Origin: Trissonchulus latispiculum | Lineage: Eukaryota; Nematoda; Enoplea; Enoplida; Ironidae | Reading direction: 5' to 3' | DNA length: 64,000 nucleotides | NCBI GenBank assembly: GCA_030248195.1 | Contig: JASAND010026752.1 | Location: 41,516 to 105,515, forward strand | Part shown: positions 53,409-64,000 of the stretch, piece after piece | How the letters are laid out: each line of letters starts with the position of its first letter | Numbering within the stretch: position 1 is the stretch's first letter | Translations under genes and position numbers: made by a program | The notes under the pieces: generated by a model | What the model saw: the letters and a program-made list of their open reading frames with translations, nothing else | Database searches by the model: none | Told to the model about the DNA's origin: nothing

Positions 53409-56203
53409 ATTACGTGGTGGACACGACGACTACTGCCAGTACAGTCACAGGAGTCAACGTTAGTACGGCCTCCTCAACCATGAATGAAACAATCTCATCG
53501 ACGTTAATGCCACATATACAGTCACGGTCACCATCAGTTCTCCCAGGCATTACTGAGGAAACCAGTTCACAATCAATACTAACCACTGGCCAAATGCCAA
53601 CAACAATGAGTCAACGACGCTGTCTATCATCTGCCACTGTATGGCAGACATTTCTGCCAACAACGACTATAAAACAGATCTTATCATCGTTTATGAGTCA
53701 ACAAGGTATGTCATCATCTAATGCGTTACTGCAAACATCCTTGCCAACATCTTTGGCCACAAGGAAGTCGACGTCTGCAAGGGAAACAACAGCACGTTCA
53801 TTTTCGTCTTTAATTGCAACAACAGCTACATCACAGAGTTCAAAACAGACGTTATCATCGTCTACGAGTAAACAAGGTTCTTCATCATCTCCCGCGTTAT
53901 GGGAGACATTGTTGTCAAGAACGCCTTCCACTACAAAACAATTATCGTCTATGACGGCAACAACAGCAGGTTCAGTTTCGGCTTCAATCGCAACAACAGC
54001 TACATCACAGAGTATAAAACAGACGTTATCATCGTCTACGAATCAAGGCTATTCATCATCTGCTGTGCTATGGCACTTGTCGACACCTTCAGCCATAAAA
54101 CAGATGTTATCATCTTCTATGAGTCAGGAAAGTTCTTCATCATCTCCCGCGTTATTGCAAACATTCTTGCCAACAATATCCCCGACCATAAAGAAGTCGT
54201 TGTCTACAAGGGTAACAACAGCACGTTCATTTTCGTCCTTAATTGCAGCAACAGCTACAACACAGAGTTCAAAACAGACGTTATCCTCGCTTACGAGTCA
54301 ACAAGGATCTTCATCATCTGCCACTGTATGGCAGACATTTTTGCCAACAAAAACTATAAAACAGATCTTATCATTGTTTATGAGTCAACAAGGTACTTCA
54401 TCATCTAACGCGTTACTGCAAACATCCTTGCCAACATCTTTGGCCACAAAGAAGTCGACTTCTGTAAGGGAAACAACAGCACGTTCATTTTCGTCTTTAA
54501 TTGCAACAACAGCTACATCACAAAGTTCAAAACAGACGCTATCATCGTCTACGAGTCAACAAGGTTCTTCATCATCTCCAACATTATGGGAGACATTGTT
54601 GACAAGAACGCCTTTAACTACAAAACAATTATCGTCTATGACGGCAACAACAGCAGGTTCAGTTTCGGCTTCAATCGCAACAACAGCTACATCACAGAGT
54701 ATAAAACAGACGTTATCATCGTCTACGAATCAAGGCTATTCATCGTCTGCTGTACTATGGCAGAAATATTTGCCAACAACATCGTCAACCACAAAAATGT
54801 CGTCGACTATATGGGGAACAACAGCACGTTCATATTCGTCTTTAAGTGCAACAACAGATGCAACACAAAGTTCAAACAGGACGTTTTCATCATCTACGAG
54901 TCAGCAAGACTCTTCCTCATCTGCAGTACTATGGCAGACATTCTTGTCGACACCTTCAACCACAAAACACACGTTATCATCGTCTACAAGTCAACAAGGT
55001 TCTTCATCATCTCCCGCGTTATTGCAAACATTCTTGCCAACAACATCCTCGACCACAAAGAAGTCGTCGTCTACAAGGGTAACAACAGCAAGCTCATTTT
55101 CGTCTTTAATTGCAACAACAGCTACATCACAAAGTTCAAAACAGACCCTATTATCGGCCATGAGTCAACAAGGTGCCTCATCATTTCCTACGATATTGCA
55201 AGCATTCTTGCTAACAACATCTTCAACCACAAAAATGTCGTCGACTGTATGGGTAACAACAGCACGCTCATTTTCGTCTTTAATTGCAACAACAGCTGCA
55301 ACAAAGAGTTCAAACCAGATATTATCATCGTCTATGAATCAACAAGGTTCTTCATCATCTCCAACATTATGGGAGACATTGTTGACAAGAACGCCTTCAA
55401 CTACAAAACAATCAGCGTCTATGACGACAACAACAGCAGGCCCAGTTTCGTCTTCAATTGTAACGCCATCCGCAACACAGAGCACAATATCGTTTGCCCC
55501 CTTTACAGTACCAACAATTGGGCTACCTATATCTCCAACCATTACGACAACTTCGACGACAGCGAAAGTTTTTCGGAAACTCTCAACACATGTGGTCAGT
55601 GTCGTATCTGCTTCGGGATTTTCAAAAGCAATCCTGCATTCAAGCACAGCTTCAAAGATTTTATTAATCTCACCTAGCGTGTTTACAAAGTCTGAGGTAA
55701 AAGAACAGTCAGTTTCAACATCGACAATCTCAAAACATGTTGATTTAAGTTTGATTGAGAATTCAGTACATTTATCTTCGATGATCTCAGCATCTGCGTC
55801 AACATCATTCCACAATTTAAATAAGTCTCGTCATTCAGTCTCGTCACTAATAACGAAATTCCAACAACTTTTAACAACAGCCACTTCAACATCGTCAAAT
55901 GCAACAAGCGCAATAAAGCTAACTTCAACCTTTACACAAGTAAAGCTACCACCGTTTGTTAGCAAAATATCAACATCGTCCACAACAATCTTGGCAATAT
56001 CAACAGACAATATCGAAAAATCAACAACTCCGATATACTTCGATAAATTCACTTATTCTAATACAACGTTAGAAACACCAAACATAAAATATTCAGTTAA
56101 AAGGACTTCAGCAGAAATAGAGGTATATCTACCGAATCGGTACTTTTTACGAATCCAGCGAATTCGAAAATTATCCCGTTTTTTAAGCGGAAGCCAATTT
56201 TAA
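53409..56203 (+). CDS. Mucin-like Ser/Thr repeat domain, last exon
   Basis: Acceptor GTGTACAG ends at 53408. Read in phase 1 the frame gives DYVVDTTTTASTVTG and continues for about 930 codons to TAA at 56201-56203. From residue 60 to about 720 it is made of imperfect 55-65-residue repeats (SSSTSQQGSSSSPALWETLL, TPSTTKQLSSMTATTAG), over half Ser and Thr. A higher-order repeat of 687 bp links 53631 with 54318. Such tracts are O-glycosylated, extended stalks. The last 200 residues are less repetitive and have no membrane segment or GPI-type hydrophobic tail. With the lectin exons upstream this is probably a secreted or surface mucin with a C-type lectin head. Confidence 0.8.
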
Positions 56204-58529
56204 CAGTACCTGACATCAAAAATTGAACAAAATGTTGTATTACTTCTCACTGCTGGCATCATTCAACAAGGTACCATTTCCTATTCAGAGGACCCTCAAT
56301 TGCAATTTCAGCTTTCATATTTCGCCTTTCCTTCCTGCCTTCCATCTTCGTTCATGAAAAGGAATCAAACTTGAAGGAGCAACCTTTACTAGGAATGGAC
56401 CCATTTTCGCTGGGGGTTTGACATGATTTGCCATGACCAGGAAACACTGATTAGCATTTAGTTGTGCTGCGTTAGCTAAAAACACTGAGTCACGCCTGTA
56501 AAGATGCGTAAACATAAAAATTATACTATCATTTTTGCTTCCAGGAGGCTAAACGAAACAACAAAACCGGTTCCGAGTTAGCCAGCAGCGTTAGTGAAAC
56601 ACAAACACCATCGGAGATGTATCTACGTGATGAGAAATAAGTAAGCAAGGCTGTCTGCTCCAGAAGTGTGTGTAAAGTCGCTACCGTAAGCACATTGGCC
56701 AGCTATCAGATGACGGTAAAATTTTGACAAGTGAAAGCGAAATACAGTGTGAAATAATTTCGGCAATATGTTTTCAAAATGATACGTAATTCTGTGACTA
56801 AGCTGCATTGCGCCCTACACGGTGCTCCCACCCTCCCACTGGCAAGATGGGGTATTAAGCATTTTTAAGAGAATCTTTGAACCAAGTTGTGTACCTAACA
56901 ATTCTGATTGCATAAAATAACCTGTATTTGAGTGTAATAAATGCTGCAAATTGAGCTGTTTTAGGCCAGTGTCGCGAAACAAATTACATAACAATTCATG
57001 GAAAATGCATTCACATCATGATCGTTGTATGTTCGCTAATTGCTGCCTCTGCTCTGTATCTTGGGGTTGCTCACGTCTTATTTGTCATTGTCAAATCTGA
57101 ATAACATCACAGGAAACAGCATTAAACGACACATAGATATTATTCGAAAAACTACTGTCCTCCTCTGTATCTGATGTGTTCCCTACGATTCACATATGAA
57201 TTCACAACCTTATGCCTAGAGTCGGTTATGTAGGTTTTTGCATTTTTTGGAACTTATTGGCGTTTGAAAAATTAAATGGATGTTATATCTCAAGGATCTT
57301 AGATCGGATATTTTCGTTTTTTATCTTGAAGCTAGCAGGCCAAACACATAGTACAAGTTTTGTATTCACCAATGGCGTGCTTCTTACTGTTTCCTAAACA
57401 GTTGTCTTGTCGTGTAGTTGTATTGCTCAACATAATATTTTTTTTCGCTGTAAGGGCAGTCACTGCTGAGAATAAGAGATATTTAAATCTTGTTTGAACA
57501 AGTCAGGTAATTAGTCAAGTTAAATACTAAATAAGTAATAGCACTACAGGAGCCGAAAGGTCTAGAAGGTGTCTGCTCCAGGTTTCCATTGTGGGAAAAC
57601 ATTCAGGCGACGTAGCGATAGTCATACTAGCTATGACTGATGGGAAGGAGACAAAAATTAGCGCCTTCATATAGCCTCTTGGATGAGTAGCCTGGCAATA
57701 ACAACAACAACACGGACTGTCGGGCTTTGACGTTGAGTTAATAGTATGTCGGTGCAAAAGCTGCGGCGAAATGGTCAACCAATCGCTAACATTTCATACT
57801 TACTAATGAATTAAATTTTGCGCGCTCCAACTTTAAGTTTAACTATATATTAACTATATTTTATTACTGCTTCGCCGTAGCGGAACAACTATTGTAAGAA
57901 TAAATCTATAACATGAATAACAGTCCCTCTTTCAGTTTTATTGCTAAAACTGATACAAGGGCTGCTAATAAAAGCTAGTGCAACTGATGGCTTCTGATTG
58001 ATAACAGTGGTTAACCTGTCTTAAAAGTCCCAGCAGGGTGTGTAAATCACTGGAGATGCCTTCGCGGTGGCGCTAGTAATTCAACAAGATTTGAAATTTT
58101 CGCATCTTCGCGAAGAATTCAACATTCGCAAGCTGCGAATGGTTTCGCGAATTTGCGAAAATTCGTAAAATTGGGAACACTATTTCTAGTCAGGACTGTA
58201 CTTCCATTTAAAACTAAATGCAGCAATATCCATTTGCATGTGTACCGACTAGCACAACCTACGTGCAAAATATCATGGCATTTGGTAGTCTTTATTGCTC
58301 TCTAGTTACGTCCTTATACCGATCTGACAACATGTTGCCACCTCTGGAAATCTCACCTTTTCAGTTATACTGATTCAAAGGTAAACGTGGGTTGGGCATT
58401 ACCGTATTCTCGAGCTTAGGGAATGTGTTCTCATAAGTGAAATACGAAATCGGAAAATTTCTCATTTCACTTAATAGAACACGCTCACTATACGTGGTGG
58501 TATACTTCTGTGCAGTACTTTATGGTGAT
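56204..58529. other. Non-coding region after the mucin gene
   Basis: AATAAA at about 56936 may end the mucin transcript. 58105-58175 has clustered TTCGCGAA-type words, again like a terminal word array, without a found partner. No ORF with recognisable motifs. Confidence 0.4.
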
Positions 58530-59415
58530 TTTTTAAAGCTCTCTAACTTTCGCTAATTTTGGGGGAGTTGGAAAGAGACCTTATACGTCGTTTATAGCTT
58601 ATAAGCAGGACATTCACATAGAGCTTACAGAAACTACCAAAAACATTAGTGAAAATTTACTGCGATATACGACTAAATATAGACCAAAAATCTTTGAACA
58701 TCGATTTTCAAAATTGCTAAAACCAGACAAAATTTCTTTTTGCGCTAACAAACAGAAGAAACATGGACCGAAGAACGTTTTTGGGTTTCGCTCAGTGTCA
58801 CTTAGCGGTTGAAAAAATCCGCAAAATACCCGGAGGCACTAAAGTTTTCATATTTGCACTAAATTTTCCCCAACCTGGAAACGCTTTAGCCAAAGCAGCA
58901 AAAACGACCCCCAGCAATAGTGCGAATTTCCATTTCGCCAAAAATCTCAGGAATCTGTCGAGTAGTTTTTGAGGAAATCGATGTTAAAAACAAGATAAAG
59001 GTAGTTTTCCCAATATGGTTTTCCCTGCCAAATCTCTCGCTGAAAGCAAAGTCCCGCTAGTAAGAATGCATAAAATGTGCATTTCGACGCTGTATCGATC
59101 GATTGTAAGTGGACCCAACATTGATCGTAAGGTTTGGCGGTAATCTTGGAAAAACTGATTTACTCGAAAATGGCCATTTTTTGACCCTCAAAATGGTTGT
59201 TTGCTTATACTGACTTAACCATTGGATATACCTCAAGGGTTTTAAAGCAGAAAATGTTCATTTCTGTGTCCTCTTTCCAGAAATCACATACAATACGGTG
59301 TCTAGACTACCTACTGGATGCCCTAAGACCAAAAACTAAAACTTTCTTATCTTTTGGCCTAAAAATCCGGGACTGGTCCCAGAATATTAAAGAGCTTGGA
59401 AATAGGTTATTTTGC
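58530..59415 (-). repeat. Copy 4 of the interspersed repeat, inverted
   Basis: Matches 5290-6130 in inverse orientation, including GGACTGGTCCCAGAAT (about 59370), the GGCCATTTT block and AACTTTCGCTAATTT near 58550. The flanking GGTGCTGGTATCG ends are not preserved. Confidence 0.7.
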
Positions 59416-60297
59416 GCGTTCAACTATTTATGTAAAGGATTACAGCCGTATGAGTCAAAAATACCCGAAAGGAAACCAGCATCTTAAGAGAACATGGTGG
59501 ATTAATGGTTGTCCAATTCTGAAACTTTCGCCATAAATGTTGAATTGTTACTAGTGCTACACATTAAAAGTATTCCAGATTTCAAGCGTTACTTCCTTCT
59601 TTAAATATAACGGCTCAACGTTTGAAATTTGGCGAGAAGTTGCGATATGACCGTGCGTCGTTTTCGATCTAATAAAATTGACAGCTATACCTCCAGCTTC
59701 TTGGCAAATATTGGGCTCCAATAGAGCCAACTGTCTGTAAGTTTCGACGACATTGGCTTTCTGATTAGTGTGCTGCCAAACTTTTGTTAAAAAACGCTTA
59801 TTTTTTAGGCCTGAACAAGCTATCTCCGCAGTAAAAATGGAGTAAAAATATTTTTCTCCGATTTTGCCGAGAAAAGGTTCTTATAGGGGTTATTTGACCT
59901 GCTGAGTCCGAATAAAATCCGTTTTTCGATATGACTCTCCCTTCGTTCAGTATGCACTTACAACTGTCTTCAGAGCTTTTTGGAGCGATAGCCACATCCA
60001 TACTTCTGAGAAATCTCTAGCATTTCCAAATGCTGGAGCGAGGTTTAGTGACCTCGCTTTCTGCATATCGTGGTACACTCACTAGCCTGTAATGCGCAAA
60101 GTTTCAAACAATTGTACCACAGTAATTTGGAGTAATTGGCTCACATCTTCGAAATGGCGCCAAATAACATCGGCAATATCGATAATGTAATCTAATATTG
60201 CGAACGCAGGGAGTTAACAAAATCACGCATTTTTTTACCTAAGTTAAGGTAGATACTTGGAGTATTAATTGGAGTAAAGTTGGGTTCATTTGGTAAA
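59416..60297. other. Non-coding spacer
   Basis: AT-rich. A small palindromic GCTATCTCCGC area and AGCATTT...AAATGCT at about 60018-60033. Nothing assigned. Confidence 0.35.
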
Positions 60298-60305
60298 CTG
60301 CAGCT

Positions 60306-60756
60306 TAGAGATCGAGCACAGGCCGGATTTTTTCGGCCAGCTGACCCGTCCTGCTCCAAAACACTGCTAGGCCCGGCCCAGCTCGTACCGCAATCAAACG
60401 TTTTCGGTTTGGCCCGGCCCGCAAACTAACTAGATGTGGCCCGGGCCCGTCAAAAGAAAATTTCGAAAATTTAACTAACAATATTATTTCAAAGGGTTTA
60501 GTGAATGCTGGAAACGCTAAATTATGCTACGAAATGTTAAAATTTGCTGTAATATAACCTGAAATGAGTAAATGTAATGTTGATTTTAGTGATTTGACAA
60601 CATTTCTTTGAGTCGAACCGGCGCGTTTCGGCCGCTCCGGCCCGCTGTTAAAAAATTACTTGGCCGGGCCCGGCCCGGCACTTCCGCTATCCGTTGGATG
60701 TCGGCCCAGCCCGGTAACCCGCGGGAGGGGCTGACGGGCCGAAATGCTCATCTCTA
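60306..60756. mobile_element. hAT-like element with GGCCCGGCCC arrays
   Basis: Left end TAGAGATCGAGCA, right end the inverse of TAGAGATGAGCAT. CTGCAGCT (60298-60305) and CCGCAGCT (60757-60764) flank it, an 8-bp duplication with one difference. CCCGGCCC / GGCCCGG words cluster at both ends. 451 bp, no ORF. Confidence 0.75.
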
Positions 60757-60764
60757 CCGCAGCT

Positions 60765-62260
60765 CGTTAGCCATTAGTTAACCTCCACCCGTATAGACCT
60801 ACAACACCAAAGTTTTCGCACTTTTATGTGTATCTGCGCAGAAAATAATACAATGGTCTAGAGATATATTTTACAATATCAAAGCACTATATGTCACGAC
60901 TATTTCTGGAAGATTCGGGTACGGTCCTATGCGCACAGCGATCAGTTCGAGCCGAAGTTTGTGGACGTGTTGTCGGGTTTTGGACCAACTAGACCAACTT
61001 CTGATGGCTCCACAGGGAACTCACGATGCATAGAATTCTTTCAAACTTTAAACTTTTTTATACAAAACCTAATACTATTACGTGGCAAAAGACTAGCTAG
61101 CTTTTCCAAAATCGAACTTTTACTGATATTCGTAGTCGTAGCCCCCCCCCCCCTTAAGGGGGGGTTCCCTTAAGCGCGAGAATACGGGGGGGTGGTAGCG
61201 TATAATTAAATTTTTTTTAAAAAAAATTGGAATTATGGTTTTGCAAAAATAATAAATACAAAAGCTAAAATTTCTTGATTTGGTATTTTTCAAATTTTCT
61301 AAATTTACTACTTTGGTAATGACAATTTAAGCTTAAGCAAAATGACAAATAAGGTCAAAAAATGAGTTAATTTGCACCGATTTATGGTTTCGTAATGTTT
61401 TGGTTAGAAATACAATTTTAATGTTGCGAATATGCAATTACAACTGCAGAAGTTTGTATTAATTGTATTTAAGCTTATAGAAATTATCCTCTAATCAAAA
61501 TTCCAAATCGAAAATTACGCTTTTAAATTACTAAAATTTTATGAATTTCAAATCTTCATCTGTAATTTCCGACCTTTAATCTCAGCTTTGAAATGAGAAA
61601 AATTACTGAAAATTAGTGATATTTCCATATTGGGCAAGAGATTTTTGTCCCATATGCACGTGGGGCAAAAATGCTGGCCCATGTGCATATGAGACAGAAA
61701 TCCTTGCCCCATATGCATATATGTAAATAACAATAATTCATAATAAATCCTTAATAATACTTAATCCTGAAATAATATTCAAACTTGATCAAAGCCTTTC
61801 TCTGGGGACAGATACAGAACGCACAAAGTACAATTCACCTCTTAGATGCGCCCTACGTTTGAACCTGTTAGCCTTAACATGTTAGCCTTAACCCTCTAAA
61901 ATTTGTCATTAATAAATGAATAAATGACGCTAAACTCGGATTAATAATTTTCCCATCTTTTTTGAACATATTATGGGATTCAGAGAGAACAATGTCAGGA
62001 AGCAAACAATTCTAAGTGGAATATGCTCTATTAGAAAACAAAACTGTGATTGAACCCTGTTCAATCGTCGACCTCTGCTTGTTGCATTATTAGCATACGC
62101 AAATAAAGATTCGAATGGAATATCAATATTACCATGAACCATTTCATATAAAAACAAACCATACATCAATCTACGCAATTTCAGGGTGTCGAGGTCTAAC
62201 ATCCTTAACCGTTGCTGATAATTGAGGTCAATCCTGGAATTCAGGCTATAAGGAAAACGT
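60765..62260. other. Non-coding spacer with small repeats
   Basis: Contains a C12/G7 inverted pair at 61141-61167 around CTTAAG, and four words of the CCCATATGCAC type at 61645-61720. No gene recognised. Confidence 0.4.
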
Positions 62261-62570
62261 TAGTGCATGCGTAGATTTTAGTGCGTACGTAGTATATATG
62301 CAGTGCGGGCCGAAGGAAAAGACTACGCACAAGGGCTCTGGTCAGAACTTACGATCTTGCGGTCGGTGACCTGCCGCGCAGACTATGAAGACTACGCAGG
62401 GCGCAGTGTCGCAAAAGTCTTTAGGGCATGCACAGTTTTTAGTGTGTAGTACGCGGACTATATAAGCAGTGCGGACCGAAGCAAAAGACTACGCACTGTA
62501 TGGCCGATCGATCTGACAGCGGTCAAGAACTTCACGTGATCTGGCGGTCGGTGGTGCGATGCCCGGAAGA
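62261..62570. repeat. Tandem duplication with TATA-like boxes
   Basis: Two imperfect copies about 163 bp apart share GCATGC, TTTTTAGTG, TATATA/TATATAAG followed by CAGTGCGG.CCGAAG, AAAAGACTACGCAC and GCGGTCGGTG. The TATA-like box and downstream block are the best conserved part. A promoter-like duplicated unit is possible. It is followed by the repeat shared with 34.6 kb. Confidence 0.55.
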
Positions 62571-62574
62571 CAAA

Positions 62575-62800
62575 CAGCTTTCTCCGCTCTAGCCAACCCA
62601 GATGTCCATTCTTAACTGGTCGATAAATGGGAACCACTACGGTGGGAAGATAACAGGAGTCTGTGTAGAAGGACCGGTCCTTCTTCTACGGATGCAGACA
62701 TCATTATAGGTGACACTCCTGACTCTGTGGTTGAGAATCGGGATGAGCACCGGTACTTCATGTCCTGTGGTAAGAAGCAGATCTCCAGAGAAACCATTTA
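62575..62800. repeat. Interspersed repeat shared with 34.6 kb, copy 2
   Basis: Aligns with 34555-34800 over most of its length (GCTCTAGCCAA, ACAGGAGTC, GATGAGCACCGG). Confidence 0.55.
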
Positions 62801-64000
62801 TTTTTTAAGAAAGCTTACAACTAGGCCTAGCTGACTGTATATCAGTATTTTGATATCTCGAACCAGTAAAAAGTTCAGTCCAAAAACGAAAAAGTGTGTT
62901 GTTTTTTCCCGCTTGACCTTGCCGGATTAGAATTCCTCACATCTCTCAAGTAACGTGTAGACCATACCTGAATTGCATATTCCAGCATCCGACCTATGCA
63001 CGAAACAAGCTTTTAAATTTAAGACGACTTTGAAAATTGACGATCTGGAACGTGCGTATTGAGCTAAAATTCAATATTCGAGATAATTGTAACCCCATTG
63101 GCATTCTCTGAATCTGTTAATTGCGAGTTATCTAGATATTTATTAGACATAATAGACTTGTTTACATTTCTGCTTGTGAAATGTAGACTTGGCCTTCCAT
63201 ATTATTCTGTGGCAAACAGGAACTTGTGAGTCGAGCAATTGGAATAAAATAAATAAATATTGGAATATGGCAAACCACAAACTAGGAACGAGTACAGTAC
63301 ATCACGACTGGAGAGTTTTGAAAGAAAAATACAAAGTGTTGCATAGGTGGACCATAGAACATTTTGGGTCAAAGTGGTTATTCTGTGGAAGGGTGCCACA
63401 AAAGCAACGTTTTTGAAGTTCGTTTTTCAATTTTACGAAATTAATTAGATTACAAAGCAGAATAGGATTAACATAATAGACAATAATTGAACTAGGGTTT
63501 GTGTTATCTGGCCTTGAAACTGTTGTTGATAATGTGGCAGTTGACTGGGAACAGGCAATAGGCATGACGTGTGAGAAGAGATCTTTTCTGTGTCTGTTAA
63601 TATATCCCGATAAACTGACACATCATTTAATTACGTTTGTTAAGCTAACCCGTACGCAAACATGCACGCTCACAAAATAACACAAGTGAGCGCATGAGTT
63701 GAATCACGAATGTACTTCGCTTTCGCAAATCAAAACACGAAGCTCTGTAATGGTCAAGGAGGACCAGATTACTTCAGTTTTTAAAATCATTTGATTCTGG
63801 TGCCGGCCGGCACTAACTATAGCTGTTATCCCCCTGTCTGCAATTGTACCGAGACTAAGGGTCGCCTTCGAGATTGGAGCTGCCACGGTGCGCTCGTCAC
63901 ACATCACTATCACGGACGTTCGGCCGGCTGAGTAAACGCCTGGTGTAATTGCAAAGACAATTGTCGGTGCCAGCTACTGAGCAGACTGATAAATTGTAAA
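62801..64000. other. Non-coding end of window
   Basis: ORFs up to 87 codons on both strands show no motif. GCCGGCCGGC at 63802 is a short GC palindrome. A gene continuing beyond the window cannot be excluded. Confidence 0.3.

Noticed and set aside
53899..55677. Overlapping ORFs of 169 and 363 codons in a second plus-strand frame
   Set aside because: They exist because the mucin repeat unit is a multiple of three and lacks stops in that frame; the main frame has the splice-compatible entry and the Ser/Thr composition of a real domain.

Overview
This is animal nuclear DNA, AT-rich and sparsely coding. The real genes have GT-AG introns with consistent phases, AATAAA signals, and metazoan extracellular modules (PAN/Apple, C-type lectin, mucin-like Ser/Thr tracts). 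That combination fits an invertebrate, perhaps an ecdysozoan such as a nematode; the taxon cannot be fixed from the sequence alone. There are no operons and no convincing bacterial or organellar segments.

Coding layout. At 0.28-1.97 kb lies an ankyrin-repeat gene or pseudogene whose last repeat is split by a 300-bp inverted-repeat element. At 10.55-13.19 kb is an intact-looking paralog: two exons, an orphan N-terminal region, an ankyrin array and two C-terminal membrane segments. A tandem copy of its 3' end (13.30-13.70 kb) has decayed. A relic of a Ty3/gypsy RNase H lies at 8.3-8.65 kb. Two single-exon genes encode type II membrane proteins (25.7-26.3 kb, plus strand; 35.75-34.99 kb, minus strand). 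From 41.97 to 56.20 kb there is a plus-strand locus: a PAN exon, then either a short acidic terminal exon (44.6 kb) or a set of phase-compatible exons encoding a C-type lectin domain and a 930-residue Ser/Thr repeat domain. Most of these exons were reconstructed from splice sites and reading phase, not from long ORFs.

Non-coding layout. Much of the rest is a nested collection of non-autonomous DNA transposons, with no transposase ORF seen. Their edges can be read from terminal inverted repeats plus target-site duplications (TSDs): hAT-like (8 bp) at 22.1-25.2, 30.1-34.2, 33.2-33.9, 40.3-41.1 and 60.3-60.8 kb; MULE-like (9-10 bp) at 5.1-6.5, 18.5-19.0 and 42.7-43.6 kb; PIF/Harbinger-like (3 bp) at 5.2-6.2, 37.5-37.8 and 45.4-49.8 kb; piggyBac-like (TTAA) at 46.4-47.5 kb. 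A fold-back family with 7-bp TSDs (28.4-29.3, 42.6-44.1, 48.7-49.3 kb) fits no superfamily I can name. Many of these unrelated families share one design: each end is an array of a short family-specific word, and the two arrays are inverted relative to each other.

A separate gene-free region, 15.1-20.8 kb, is packed with short local stem-loops of unrelated sequence and is the least explained part of the window. A tRNA-derived repeat of about 495 bp forms a tandem array at 22.4-23.7 kb, and three more tRNA-like sequences occur elsewhere.
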